Assembly (NCBI RefSeq): GCF_020829665.1
Contig: NZ_JAIVFT010000009.1
Span: forward strand, 189,348 to 253,347
DNA: 64,000 bases
Source: Nostoc sp. CHAB 5824
GTDB taxonomy: Bacteria; Cyanobacteriota; Cyanobacteriia; Cyanobacteriales; Nostocaceae
Reading direction: 5' to 3'
Shown piece by piece: positions 34,731 through 43,336 of the stretch (the stretch's first letter is position 1; every line of letters starts with the position of its first letter). A model generated the notes under the pieces. That model was not told the DNA's origin. It did not search any database and worked only from the letters and a program-made list of their open reading frames with translations. Both the position numbers and the translations under genes were made by a program.

Positions 34731-35618
34731 CTACATTCCCAAATACATGCCAGAAGAATCGTTGGGTCTAGCGTGTAAGTACTTGGAAGTGGTTGCAGCG
34801 CTGCTGTGTCCAAGCGTTTGCTGGACTAAGTGCAGTGGTGCGTGAGCATCTAGAGAGTGAGACGCATTACAGTGCCTCAACCAGTGCGGCGAAACCTCTT
34901 GTGTAATTCCCACCCGTGAGGCTGCAACTTTTACAATCCGCCAAACTTGAGACGTTGATATGTGCCCGCCTTTCTGGCTGAGGAATACAGGGTCATCAGG
35001 CAGAGCATCTGGTTTTTTCAATAGCTTAAGTGCTGTCCAGGTAGCCACAGGGACTAATACCGTCCTCGTTTTGCCACCTTTACCGAAAATCGTGATTTGG
35101 CCGCTAACTCCGGCAGGGCGCACATCCCGCCATTTTAGTTTGCAAAGTTCGCTAACTCTGGGGGCGGCGGTGTAGAGAACTAGCAAGATTGTCAAATCGC
35201 GCCCAGTCGGTGCAGAGGCAATCATGCTCTCCACTTCCTCTCTGGTGAGAATGCGCTCGGCTGTAGTATTTTTGATTCTGGGAGCGCGTTCGGGGGCTGC
35301 AACATTGAATGGTAAATAACCGATACGCTGCCCAAAACTGCACAGGGACTTGATAGCATTTAGGCTGCGTGCAACTGTCGCCGGGGCTAACCCATGTTGC
35401 TCGTCTACATAGTCTTGAATATCAGCAATGGTGATTGCTTGTAGCGACTTGCTGACAAATTGCAGAAAAATTTCAGCCTCTCGTGCATAGGCTTTTTGTG
35501 TGCTGCTGGCTTTAGAGTGCAGCCACATTTTAATTAGTTGTTCGTCGGTTGAAGCCTGTTGGTTGAGGCGATTTTTGGCTTTACTTGTGGTCGTGATTTC
35601 CAAGCGAAAATAATGCAA
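34731..35618 (-). CDS. Tyrosine recombinase/integrase (XerC-like)
   Basis: 295 residues. The N-terminal SAM-like core-binding domain spans about 25-110 (STQKAYAREAEIFLQFVS, YVDEQHGLAPATVARSLNAIKSLCSF). The catalytic residues are Arg154 (APRVSELCKLKW), Lys in the beta-hairpin (FGKGGKTR), His245/Arg248 (HWLRHC), His271 (LGHSSAATT) and nucleophile Tyr280 (KYLHA). All are present, so it should be active in strand exchange. It is the only integrase seen, and the best candidate for moving the element. Confidence 0.9.
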   Translation of the reverse strand: MHYFRLEITTTSKAKNRLNQQASTDEQLIKMWLHSKASSTQKAYAREAEIFLQFVSKSLQAITIADIQDYVDEQHGLAPATVARSLNAIKSLCSFGQRIGYLPFNVAAPERAPRIKNTTAERILTREEVESMIASAPTGRDLTILLVLYTAAPRVSELCKLKWRDVRPAGVSGQITIFGKGGKTRTVLVPVATWTALKLLKKPDALPDDPVFLSQKGGHISTSQVWRIVKVAASRVGITQEVSPHWLRHCNASHSLDAHAPLHLVQQTLGHSSAATTSKYLHARPNDSSGMYLGM

Positions 35619-35797
35619 TTAAAGGGTTCTTTACTTGCATTAGAATTCCACCTTCTTTTAAACAAGGCGTATCATACCTGTTCCTAAGCAGTCTGAACAG
35701 ATTATTTTTCTCTTTTTTCTGGTGTCGCCCCAAATTTTACCCGTTCCCCAGCACTTGAGACAGGTATGCTCGACATTTACAATTTTGATTTTTACTT

Positions 35798-35932
35798 TCA
35801 GGGTAACTGAAACTTTTTGCAACAGGCTGGACAAAGCAAGTCTCTACCCAGAAGTTTCAGTTCTGAGTATTTGTTGCACTTAAAGCACGTTCCTTCTAGA
35901 TGAATTTTTCCAATTTTAACTTTTGATTTCAT
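35798..35932 (-). CDS. Mini zinc-ribbon protein
   Basis: A 44-residue frame missed by length filters. Two Cys pairs, CFKC and CPAC, are spaced by 14 residues, typical of a zinc ribbon (HLEGTCFKCNKYSELKLLGR, DLLCPACCKKFQLP). No strong ribosome-binding site precedes the ATG. It follows the 35967 gene on the same strand. The rest of 35619-35797 shows nothing recognisable. Confidence 0.5.
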   Translation of the reverse strand: MKSKVKIGKIHLEGTCFKCNKYSELKLLGRDLLCPACCKKFQLP

Positions 35933-35966
35933 TTGGACGGGGGATTTATGCTAGAGATTTTCTTTG

Positions 35967-36173
35967 CTATTTAGTTTTCTTGATGCTGTCTTTGTCTGCA
36001 TTGCCGTAAAGAATTATATCTCCGCTGTTGTCGACAACTTCGATGTATCCAGATGGATGAAAATGTGGATATACATAATGCTTTACAATTCCTTCCTGTG
36101 TGAATGGTTTGCATCGTTCATCGTGGGATGTAAAGCTAACTCGATCTCCGGGTTTTAATTGTCTTCTCCCCAT
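35967..36173 (-). CDS. Small SH3-like hypothetical protein
   Basis: 68 residues, beta-rich (KPGDRVSFTSHDERCKPFTQ, GIVKHYVYPHFHPSGYIEVV). The opening GDRVSF pattern recalls small SH3/Tudor-type barrels. It lies 5 bp after the DUF6464-like gene on the same strand. No function assigned. Confidence 0.5.
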   Translation of the reverse strand: MGRRQLKPGDRVSFTSHDERCKPFTQEGIVKHYVYPHFHPSGYIEVVDNSGDIILYGNADKDSIKKTK

Positions 36174-36178
36174 AATTT

Positions 36179-36541
36179 TTATTCACGAAATTTGCACCCC
36201 TCGCACGGGCCATTGGGATTAACAGTACATCGCAGGTAACGAGATCGCGCGTTGAATTCACACGTGATATCGCCTATAGGTCTTTGCCTGTGGTTTTCTT
36301 GCATCTCATAGCAAATAATATCAGCAATTGAGTCAGGGCGAGAATCACACAAATCTATCTCATAAATCCAGTATGAATAATCAAGAATTTGATTATCAAC
36401 TTGACAGCAAAAATCTAAGCTCCACAAAGAATCTGCTATTTTGCAGATAAAGACTTTTCTCAAGTCAAACGACTGGGCGATTATGGCAATGATTTTCTCA
36501 ATCTTTAATGCTGTATTCCTGGATTGCTTCTTCATCGCCAA
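36179..36541 (-). CDS. Protein with DUF6464-like Cys-rich tail
   Basis: 120 residues. The C-terminus CEFNARSRYLRCTVNPNGPC followed by EGCKF is the Cys pattern I associate with cyanobacterial DUF6464, and recurs in the product of 48337 (CNFNARSPHLQCTVNPSGNC). Four Cys suggest a metal site. The N-terminal part differs between the two. The start is uncertain (TTG 36541 or ATG 36535), since either lies inside the end of the upstream gene. Confidence 0.55.
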   Translation of the reverse strand: MAMKKQSRNTALKIEKIIAIIAQSFDLRKVFICKIADSLWSLDFCCQVDNQILDYSYWIYEIDLCDSRPDSIADIICYEMQENHRQRPIGDITCEFNARSRYLRCTVNPNGPCEGCKFRE

Positions 36542-37010
36542 ATAGACGCATTGTATAGCTTTGCAAATCGCTAGGGCGAACCTTCCAACCCCTGCCTACC
36601 TTCTGTCCTCGCAGATCCCCAAGAGCGATCGCCTGCCGCAGATGAAACCGAGAATATCCGGTAGCTGTTGCCGCTTCCTCTAAATTCCATACCAACTTAT
36701 TCCACAACAGCGCCAATCTCTGAGCGCCGCTAATCGCCTCCAGCAACTCAACCACCCTTCCAGGGGGCACTGTAGATAGACCCCCGAATACGTCCGAAGA
36801 AACCATTTCGGAGCCGTTCGGGGCAATGACAGACCGATGTAGAGGCGTTTGCAGATCCTCTTTCAGCGTCTGTAATTCCTCTTCCCTGTAATCAGCCTGC
36901 TTCCCGTTTTTCCCTGGAAGATAAGCAACGCTTATCCTACCCTCCTTGCTGTAATTCTCAATGGTGCGTGTAGATACGCCAAGAAATTCAGCCGCCGCCT
37001 TCTTATCCAC
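36498..37010 (-). CDS. Excisionase-like regulator with two HTH segments
   Basis: 170 residues from a GTG. The first HTH is DKKAAAEFLGVSTRTIENYSKEGRIS (MerR/Xis type), the second NLEEAATATGYSRFHLRQAIALGDLRGQKVGRGWKV near the C-terminus. Such paired winged-helix segments fit a recombination directionality factor or repressor. The gene is transcribed toward the integrase on the same strand, with three small genes between, and diverges from the terminase genes. Confidence 0.65.
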   Translation of the reverse strand: MDKKAAAEFLGVSTRTIENYSKEGRISVAYLPGKNGKQADYREEELQTLKEDLQTPLHRSVIAPNGSEMVSSDVFGGLSTVPPGRVVELLEAISGAQRLALLWNKLVWNLEEAATATGYSRFHLRQAIALGDLRGQKVGRGWKVRPSDLQSYTMRLFGDEEAIQEYSIKD

Positions 37011-37269
37011 CCCCGAAAACCCCCGAAGACCATTGAAATAGCATTTTCGGGGGTTCGTGCAACCGTGTCAAGGAGGCAGTGCGGTCTTGGCTTGTAGGTA
37101 AGAGGAGCAACTGCCGTCCATCCGCCAACTATCAAGTTTTTAGCCGATTAATTTTGAGAAAAATTACCCCACCCCGCCTTGAACACTTAATTTTTGCGTT
37201 AAAAATCAGTGCCGCATTTTACCAAATTGCCCATCAGTAGGGAACTGTAGAGAAATACGGTGTGCCCAA

Positions 37270-37818
37270 TTGTGCGGTAATGCGGTGAATGCGGTGATCG
37301 ACTCTAAGACCTGGGATAAAGCGAAAAATGATTACATAGCTGGCACGGAATCCTTAGCCGCGATCGCCATGAGGTTTGGCATCTCTAAGCGTGCCGTCGA
37401 GAAACGAGCTAGCGATGAAGGTTGGGCTGCATTACGCCAAGCTCAAAGCGGTCAACCGCCTAAAACAATTCGCACTCCTACCCCTGCACCCCCTGCACCC
37501 TCATCCCTTTCTCGTCGCCGACAGCCTCACCGCCAGTCGCTCATGGGGGAAACCCCCAAGACCGCGCTGGCTCAAGAAATGGACGAGGTGGAAATTATCA
37601 ATGATGCGATCGCTTCCCTTTCAGGTATTCTCTCAGGAGGGATGGAAGATACTCGTGGTATTGGTGGCATTGCTACGGGACTGTGCCGATTAATTGAGTT
37701 ACGCAACAAGCTAGTACCCAAGACAGCGGCGGATTTGGCTGATATGGCGATCGCACTCGGTATCTCCCCGGCTGAATTTATCCGCGCTTTAAATGACCAA
37801 TGCCAAAAGAAAGCGTAG
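37270..37818 (+). CDS. Phage terminase small subunit
   Basis: 182 residues. The N-terminal HTH (DKAKNDYIAGTESLAAIAMRFGISKRAVEKRASDEGW) is the DNA-recognition part of small terminases of this type. A Pro/Arg linker and a helical oligomerisation region follow (MDEVEIINDAIASLSGILSG). Start codons TTG 37270, GTG 37285 and GTG 37294 are all possible. It overlaps the large subunit gene by 19 bp, the usual coupling. Confidence 0.8.
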   Translation: MCGNAVNAVIDSKTWDKAKNDYIAGTESLAAIAMRFGISKRAVEKRASDEGWAALRQAQSGQPPKTIRTPTPAPPAPSSLSRRRQPHRQSLMGETPKTALAQEMDEVEIINDAIASLSGILSGGMEDTRGIGGIATGLCRLIELRNKLVPKTAADLADMAIALGISPAEFIRALNDQCQKKA

Positions 37819-39401
37819 CCGATAAGCGCCGGAGGGAGTTTGCCCTTGAGTGTGCAGCAGCGCTTGGGCTGACGCAAACTGAAGACGATGTGGTTCCTTT
37901 TGCTGACTACGCCACCAAGCCAGTTGAGTTTGTGCGAGAGGTGCTAGCTGTCTCAACGGTGACAGGCGAGCAAATCAAGATTTTGGAGTCGGTCAGGGAC
38001 AGAGCAGAAACCAATGTCCAAGCTGCTCATGGCGTGGGAAAGAGTTTTATCTCAGCTTGTGTTGTCCTGTGGTGGGTATTCGCTGTTGGCGGTTTAGCTA
38101 TTAGTACAGCTCCTACCGAATCCCAAGTTAAGCAAATACTGTGGTCAGAAGTCCGCAAGCTCTACGACAAGAACAAGGTCAAACTTGGCGGAGAGAGGGG
38201 AGAGCTGTTTTTAAAGTTTTCCGAGTCTGCCCGCGCCTATGGCTTCACTGCCCGAAACTACGACAGCAACAGCTTCCAAGGCAAACACGCTGAAAAATTA
38301 CTCCTCATTCAAGATGAGGCGTGCGGCATCACCGAAGAAATTGACGACGGGTTTGCCAGCTGCTTAACCGGTTCTGAGAACCGAGGTTTACGAATTGGCA
38401 ACCCCATAGTCGGCGGAACACCTTTTGAAAAATCCTGCGCTCGTCGCCACAACCGCATTTCAGCTTGGAGCCACATTAATGTTTCTTGGGCTTACGAAAA
38501 GCACGCCGATGAAATCCATCGACTAAAACCAGATGTCGCAACTGCAATCGTTGACCCAGTAACAGGGGACGTATTGCCACAGTCAGCGTGGCCCGATTGG
38601 TGTCAGCGCGATGTCATCCCTGGCGCTATCTCAATTGCCTGGATTGAAAAAGTCCGCAAAAAAGGTGAAAATTCAGTATTCTGGCAATCTCGCGTTGAGG
38701 GTTTATTCCCAGTAGATTCAGAGCAATCTATTGTCCCCCGCAGCTGGTTCTTGCAAGCTCGCGCCCGTTACGATGCCGATCCGCAAAAATGGGATTTTAT
38801 GGCAGAACACCACCACTGGCGGCACGGGTTAGACGTGGGCGACGGCGGGGATGACCACGCTACTAGCAGTTGGCGCGGGCCGGTACTGTACGCAGCATCT
38901 ACTATGCCAACCAAGGGCGATCGCTTGGATGTCGGTAGAGCCGCAGCCCTTGGTGCAAAGGTTTTGGACGCCAAACCGGGTAGTATCAATGTAGACATTA
39001 TTGGCGTTGGTAGTGGCGCTTTATCCAAACTACTAGAAGGTGATTATCCCGGTGATGGCACGCATTGGGGAGAGGCAGCCGATGAAAATAGCTTGTTTGC
39101 CAACCTCAAAGCCGAACATTACTGGATGCTGCGCGAGGGATTTAGAAATGAAGAGATTGCGATCACACCCCTTGGTGAGATTGAGGAAATGCTGATGGAG
39201 GATCTGGCAGGAACCTACTACGAGGAAACCACCACAGGCAAAATTAAGATTGAGGATAAGAAAAAGACCACTGCCCGGTTGCACCGTTCGCCCAACGTTG
39301 GGGATGCCACTGTGCTGGGGTACAACGGCGCTGGTGGAGTGGTTGAGTTTGAAAGCGTGGGTAAGAGTTCTCGTGTGAGTTCTAGGTTGAGGGATTACTA
39401 A
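37800..39401 (+). CDS. Phage terminase large subunit
   Basis: The packaging motor, 533 residues. Walker A is AAHGVGKS (75-82), Walker B LLLIQDEA (167-174), and the nuclease domain begins with GLDVGDGGDD (Asp345). A second acidic cluster lies near residues 395-410 (INVDIIGVGSG). Together with the small subunit it cuts concatemers and pumps DNA through the portal. The order small subunit, large subunit, portal is standard. The protein resembles the Mu gp28 class more than lambda-type terminases. Confidence 0.92.
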   Translation: MPKESVADKRRREFALECAAALGLTQTEDDVVPFADYATKPVEFVREVLAVSTVTGEQIKILESVRDRAETNVQAAHGVGKSFISACVVLWWVFAVGGLAISTAPTESQVKQILWSEVRKLYDKNKVKLGGERGELFLKFSESARAYGFTARNYDSNSFQGKHAEKLLLIQDEACGITEEIDDGFASCLTGSENRGLRIGNPIVGGTPFEKSCARRHNRISAWSHINVSWAYEKHADEIHRLKPDVATAIVDPVTGDVLPQSAWPDWCQRDVIPGAISIAWIEKVRKKGENSVFWQSRVEGLFPVDSEQSIVPRSWFLQARARYDADPQKWDFMAEHHHWRHGLDVGDGGDDHATSSWRGPVLYAASTMPTKGDRLDVGRAAALGAKVLDAKPGSINVDIIGVGSGALSKLLEGDYPGDGTHWGEAADENSLFANLKAEHYWMLREGFRNEEIAITPLGEIEEMLMEDLAGTYYEETTTGKIKIEDKKKTTARLHRSPNVGDATVLGYNGAGGVVEFESVGKSSRVSSRLRDY

Positions 39402-39415
39402 ATTTCTATGTTATC

Positions 39416-39436
39416 TTAAAAGTGTGTACCACTTAA
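39416..39436. promoter_or_regulatory. Operator TTAAAAGTG-N5-CACTTAA
   Basis: Inverted repeat 9 bp before the RHH gene start. The same arms occur at 39623, enlarged. The pair suggests one repressor controlling both its own gene and the next. Confidence 0.65.
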
Positions 39437-39444
39437 TAGCACTT

Positions 39445-39642
39445 ATGGCTGGGAGAAAAAAGTTAAATCGTGAAAGCTTGCACGCTAGGGTTGCACCAAA
39501 GACAGCAGACAAACTTAAAGAAATTGCTTTTGTATTAGGCTATATCTATGACGAGCAGGGTTCAACTGGTCAGCTACTAGATGCGATCGCCCAAGGTGAA
39601 TTAATCCTAATTTCTGCTAACAATTCTTTTAAAAGTGGTTGA
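39445..39642 (+). CDS. RHH-like regulator in the virion cluster
   Basis: 65 residues starting MAGRKKLNRESLHARVAPKTADKLKEIAF, a ribbon-helix-helix start, followed by YDEQGSTGQLLDAIAQGELIL. A GTG at 39424 would place the start inside the operator and is less likely. It lies between two operator copies and just after the terminase gene, so it can repress locally expressed genes. Confidence 0.65.
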   Translation: MAGRKKLNRESLHARVAPKTADKLKEIAFVLGYIYDEQGSTGQLLDAIAQGELILISANNSFKSG

Positions 39643-39667
39643 CACTTTTAAAAGAATGAGCCATAAT
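39623..39667 (+). promoter_or_regulatory. Sigma-70 promoter overlapped by a 15-bp-arm operator
   Basis: ATTCTTTTAAAAGTG and its exact inverse are separated by GTTGA (39623-39657). Inside it, TTGACA (39639-39644) is followed after 17 bp by CATAAT (39662-39667), a near-consensus promoter reading to the gene at 39715. The operator covers the -35 box and spacer and includes the stop of the RHH gene. Confidence 0.75.
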
Positions 39668-39714
39668 TATAAGTATGAGAGACAACAAACACTACACTCT
39701 CATCAGGAGGTGAA

Positions 39715-39915
39715 ATGATGACTAAATCCAACGGTGGCTCCAAAAAGCCCAATCCTGAAGACCTGGAAGTTTACGAAGCTTCTTCAGTTGAAGGAGACCA
39801 TGTTGGTTACTTTAAGACCAACATTAAGGGCAAAGAGGGAGACTTAGTTTCCGACGACCAGCTTCCCTCTGAGCTTCAAGAGCCTAAGCCGAAAAAACCA
39901 GATGAACCCGCCTAA
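39715..39915 (+). CDS. Small charged hypothetical protein
   Basis: 66 residues rich in Lys, Pro and acidic residues (SNGGSKKPNPEDLEVYEASS; PSELQEPKPKKPDEPA). AGGAGG lies 6 bases before the first of two Met codons, an excellent start signal. With a near-consensus, repressible promoter upstream it may be strongly expressed. It could be an early lysogenic or regulatory peptide. No family recognised. Confidence 0.6.
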   Translation: MMTKSNGGSKKPNPEDLEVYEASSVEGDHVGYFKTNIKGKEGDLVSDDQLPSELQEPKPKKPDEPA

Positions 39916-39996
39916 CAGGTAGTTCATCTTCCCTCAAGTTCATCTTCCCTCAAGCCCTCGCTTGGGGGCTTTCCTGCTTATTTGGAGTATAACGCA

Positions 39997-40317
39997 ATGG
40001 ACACAGACACAAATGTTTATATCCCCGATTATTACCGCGTGATTGAGCGCGTAGCAGGCGGATGGCATTTCAAACAAGGCGAGCTATTTTATAAAAGCTT
40101 GCCAATAAGCATTGATTTTAATGATTTTGAACTGCTCTACGGTATTACCAAGCAGCAAGCAGCCATTGAATTGTTCCGCCTTAATGGTGGAAAAGCTGGC
40201 TATTACTTAGCAAATCTGCGCCAGAAAAAGTATTACTACTGTGGTAATGAACCGGAGGACGTGAAGCTCAAGCTGCGATCGCTTGGTATTGGGCGAGACG
40301 ATCCAATGTCCGCTTGA
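39997..40317 (+). CDS. Hypothetical element protein
   Basis: 106 residues from the ATG at 39997 (MDTDTNVYIPDYYRVIERVA). GGAG lies 12 bases upstream. It contains WHFKQGELFYKSLPISIDFN and a helical middle. No family recognised. A short hairpin (AAGCCC..GGGCTT, about 39953-39971) separates it from the preceding gene. The palindrome copy 5 follows its stop. Confidence 0.5.
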   Translation: MDTDTNVYIPDYYRVIERVAGGWHFKQGELFYKSLPISIDFNDFELLYGITKQQAAIELFRLNGGKAGYYLANLRQKKYYYCGNEPEDVKLKLRSLGIGRDDPMSA

Positions 40318-40322
40318 GGAGT

Positions 40323-40345
40323 TATCTGGCGGATTCCGCCAGATA
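40323..40345. repeat. Element palindrome, copy 5
   Basis: TATCTGGCGGA palindrome. Eleven bases later comes TGGGAACCCTAGC (40357-40369), a pairing repeated almost exactly at 50684/50714. Confidence 0.95.
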
Positions 40346-40355
40346 GAACCGATGT

Positions 40356-42503
40356 TTGGGAACCCTAGCGCTGAATCTTAATTGGTTCATGTACCAAGCC
40401 GGGGTTTCCGGCTTTCCTTCCCAAACTCAAATGCCCTCCTCCCTCCCCCGTAACTTCGATACAGAAATCGCTTCAGTCAAACGTGACCCCTATATGCTGT
40501 TATTGGGTTCGCGTTTGCTCAACCCTGATGATGTCCTCCAGGGGCGAGGGAAGGGTGAATACAAAGCTTACGACGACCTGCTCAAAGATGGGCATTGCTT
40601 CTCAGTGCTACAGAAAAGGTACTTGGCAGTAATTGCCCGTGAGTGGTCGGTGGAAGCCGCTTCAAAAGATAAGCTCGACCAAAAAGCGGCGGATATGGTG
40701 AAATACCACCTCCAAAGCCTTGCAGCCAAGGCTGATGACGACGACCTACTTGCCACCGGCTTTGACAGAACTTGCTACAACTTGCTTGATGCTGTTCTCA
40801 AAGGTTTTAAACCAGCAGAAATTCTCTGGGGTGTGGACGGAAAGGAGTTTTACCCAAATCAGATCAAGGCTAGGAATCAGCAGCGCTTTAACTTCGCCAT
40901 CAACGAGGCGGGAAAGTGGGAACTGCGGATGCTGACCTTGGAGGACATGATTGATGGGGAAGCGGTTACTAAGCTTCATCCCCGCAAGTTCCTGACTCAC
41001 ATTTGTGGTGCAACTGACGACAACCCTTATGGCACGGGATTGGGGCGTACACTCTGGTGGAATGTTTTCTTCAAAAAGCAAGGTGTCAAATTTTGGCTGC
41101 AATTCGTTGACAAATTCGCGTCTCCCACAGCTCTTGGCAAATACCCTCGTGGGGCCACCAAGGAACAGAAAAATTCACTACTTGAGGCGTTGGACGCGAT
41201 CGCTACCGATGCTGGCGTTGCGATTCCCGAAGGACTGGATATTGTTCTACTAGAAGCGTCTCGAAGTGGCAGTATAAATTGCTATGAGTCCCTGTGCAAG
41301 TACATGGATTCTGAGATGAGCAAAACAGTGCTGGGGGAGACGCTGACTACTCAGATTGGCGACAGGGGGAGTTATGCGGCTGCCAACACCCATAATGAGG
41401 TGCGAAAGGAGCTGACTAAAGCAGATTCTGACCTCCTGAGCGACACCCTCAACCGCACCCTAATTAAATGGGATGTCCAATTAAATCTGCCCGACGCTAA
41501 ACCCCCTAGATTATGGCGTAACTTCGAGGAAGCCGAAGACCTCAATGGGCGCTCAAACCGAGACAAGACGCTATTTGATATGGGCTTCAAGCTCAAAAAA
41601 GAAGCTGTAACTGAAATCTATGGCGACCACTATGAAGAAGTAGAGCAGGGAGGGGAAGAGACTGACGAGCAGTTTTTAGCTAATTCGGGCGTACAGTCGA
41701 AAGACACCGCCGATATGTCCGAATCAGTCGATTTCGGTAGTATCATCGACCGCGTGCTGAAGTGGCAGGGTTTGTCCATTGGTGTGGAGTTTTTGCCGGG
41801 ACAGGTAAGGTTCCCAGGTCGCAAGAATTCCAAGAAACTACGCTCTGGTTACGGTCACATACGCGGTTATGTCGGCGCGGATGGTGAGGCGCTTGACTGC
41901 TACATCTACTCTGGTTTACTTGAAAAAAAGCCTACTGGGAGCGATCGCCTATTCCAAGTTACACAGCTATCACCCGAAGATGGGGATTTTGACGAACATA
42001 AGTATATGCTTGGCTATTACAGCCTGGGCGCGGCGCGAGATGCCTACTTGGTTGAAATGCCGAAAGAGTTTTTTGGTGGAATTGCAGAGGTGACACCAGC
42101 AGACTTGGAGCAATACCGCCGTCAAAAGCCTGTTGATTTATCCACATCCAAGTCTCTGCCTATCGCTGCAAACTTTGCAGAACAGCAGAAAGATGGGGCT
42201 GATTTGTATGCCGAGCAATTACAGGAGCGCTCTGCACCCATTGTCAGTTCGTGGCTAGAGCAGATACGGGGATTGGTGCAGGAATCGGAAAGCTTTGAAG
42301 AAGTGCGCGATCGCCTCTTCGACCTGTTCCCCAAACTCGACACTGCCGAATTCACAGAACTGATGGCACAGGCAATGATGGCAACGGAAGCTGGTGGCAG
42401 ATTTGAGGTAGTGAATGAGGCGGGGATTGAGTTTGCAGAGGGCGGATCTGTTTCTTTTGCATCTTCAAAAAAAAAGAAACAACCTCCGGATCTCTCCTCA
42501 TAG
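40356..42503 (+). CDS. DUF935 (Mu gp29-like) portal protein with inserted InPase-like domain
   Basis: Up to 715 residues; starts at TTG 40356, ATG 40389 or ATG 40431 are possible. Residues ~30-430 match Mu-type portals: YDDLLKDGHCFSVLQKRYLAVIAREWSV, LLDAVLKGFKPAEILWGVDGKE, YGTGLGRTLWWNVFFKKQGVKFW. From ~457 to ~590 a separate domain appears: YGHIRGYVGADGEALDCYIY and FDEHKYMLGYYSLGAARDAY, which fits the InPase domain of phage polyvalent proteins. A C-terminal helical region ends FASSKKKKQPPDLSS. A nine-A run near the end can shift the ribosome to -1, joining the next frame. Confidence 0.85.
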   Translation: MGTLALNLNWFMYQAGVSGFPSQTQMPSSLPRNFDTEIASVKRDPYMLLLGSRLLNPDDVLQGRGKGEYKAYDDLLKDGHCFSVLQKRYLAVIAREWSVEAASKDKLDQKAADMVKYHLQSLAAKADDDDLLATGFDRTCYNLLDAVLKGFKPAEILWGVDGKEFYPNQIKARNQQRFNFAINEAGKWELRMLTLEDMIDGEAVTKLHPRKFLTHICGATDDNPYGTGLGRTLWWNVFFKKQGVKFWLQFVDKFASPTALGKYPRGATKEQKNSLLEALDAIATDAGVAIPEGLDIVLLEASRSGSINCYESLCKYMDSEMSKTVLGETLTTQIGDRGSYAAANTHNEVRKELTKADSDLLSDTLNRTLIKWDVQLNLPDAKPPRLWRNFEEAEDLNGRSNRDKTLFDMGFKLKKEAVTEIYGDHYEEVEQGGEETDEQFLANSGVQSKDTADMSESVDFGSIIDRVLKWQGLSIGVEFLPGQVRFPGRKNSKKLRSGYGHIRGYVGADGEALDCYIYSGLLEKKPTGSDRLFQVTQLSPEDGDFDEHKYMLGYYSLGAARDAYLVEMPKEFFGGIAEVTPADLEQYRRQKPVDLSTSKSLPIAANFAEQQKDGADLYAEQLQERSAPIVSSWLEQIRGLVQESESFEEVRDRLFDLFPKLDTAEFTELMAQAMMATEAGGRFEVVNEAGIEFAEGGSVSFASSKKKKQPPDLSS
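42467..42476 (+). other. Candidate programmed -1 frameshift site (A AAA AAG)
   Basis: Nine A residues then G near the portal stop contain the classic slippery heptamer A-AAA-AAG in the correct phase. The -1 frame is open from here, reads KETTSGSLLIDSRGRWRDPK then TGRFINMPDI, and runs without a stop into the 42551 ORF. That stretch (GRWRDPKTGRF) is phage-like coding sequence, so the fusion is probably real. Confidence 0.6.
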
Positions 42504-42550
42504 ATAGTCGCGGACGGTGGCGCGATCCCAAGACTGGAAGGTTTATCAAT

Positions 42551-43336
42551 ATGCCGGATATCAAAGATCCAGCTATTCGTAAACATATTGCGAATGAGCT
42601 TGGGGATAATAAAAAAGCATCTGTAGCAAGAAACTTAATCCGCGACATCGGCAAGCTTAAGCTGTTTGCTTTGTCCACTCCCCAGGCTTACAGAGCAACA
42701 ATTGAGCAATTGCAGCGAAAGTATAAAAATAGTCCTTTTGCCCTATCACTGATTTTGGCACTGCAATTAGAACGAGGTGTATCCAATAAAGCTAATGGTG
42801 CTAACAATATTCAGGAGTTAGAAAAACTTTTAAGTGATTCAAAAAAAAATACAGGCACAAGTGAACCAGCGCTAAAACACAGCATTAGAGATGTTCAAGT
42901 TAGTGCAACTCCTGTTCGTCCTGATTCCGGGCTAGCATCTGTTCAAAGTCAATTAACTGGAGTAGATGTCAGCAAGCTAACCAATGCTGAGAAGGTTCAA
43001 TTTTCTGCTGATGTTGCAGCACTGCAAGCTGCATTAAAGTATCGCAAGTCTGTTGAAGATTTGAATGCAATGGTTGCAGAAATTAATTCCACTAAAAGTT
43101 TTTCAACAGACTCTTATGAGCGACTAACCCTTGAGCGCTCAAGAGTTTGGAATGAAATGAAACAATCTCTAGACGAGGCACATGGACTCAAAGGGTCTTA
43201 TCTGTCTCATCCAGAGCTAGACGGGTATATGGAAAATATGCAAAGAATTTCTAGGGAATCTCCAGGTGGCTATAAGATTGCGTTGCCTAGTGATATGCAA
43301 GAGTTAAAAGTAAAGGCAGCACCTCTACCTTGTTAG
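42551..43336 (+). CDS. Phage protein of unknown function, possibly a frameshift extension of the portal
   Basis: 261 residues from the ATG at 42551, which has GGAAGG nine bases upstream, so it can be made alone. The in-frame sequence before it is also coding (see 42467). It is helical and polar: HIANELGDNKKASVARNLIRDIG, QFSADVAALQAALKYRKSVEDL, ERLTLERSRVWNEMKQSLDEAHG. It may be a head-assembly or scaffold-like part. Its last four bases overlap the convergent 43333 gene. Confidence 0.6.
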   Translation: MPDIKDPAIRKHIANELGDNKKASVARNLIRDIGKLKLFALSTPQAYRATIEQLQRKYKNSPFALSLILALQLERGVSNKANGANNIQELEKLLSDSKKNTGTSEPALKHSIRDVQVSATPVRPDSGLASVQSQLTGVDVSKLTNAEKVQFSADVAALQAALKYRKSVEDLNAMVAEINSTKSFSTDSYERLTLERSRVWNEMKQSLDEAHGLKGSYLSHPELDGYMENMQRISRESPGGYKIALPSDMQELKVKAAPLPC

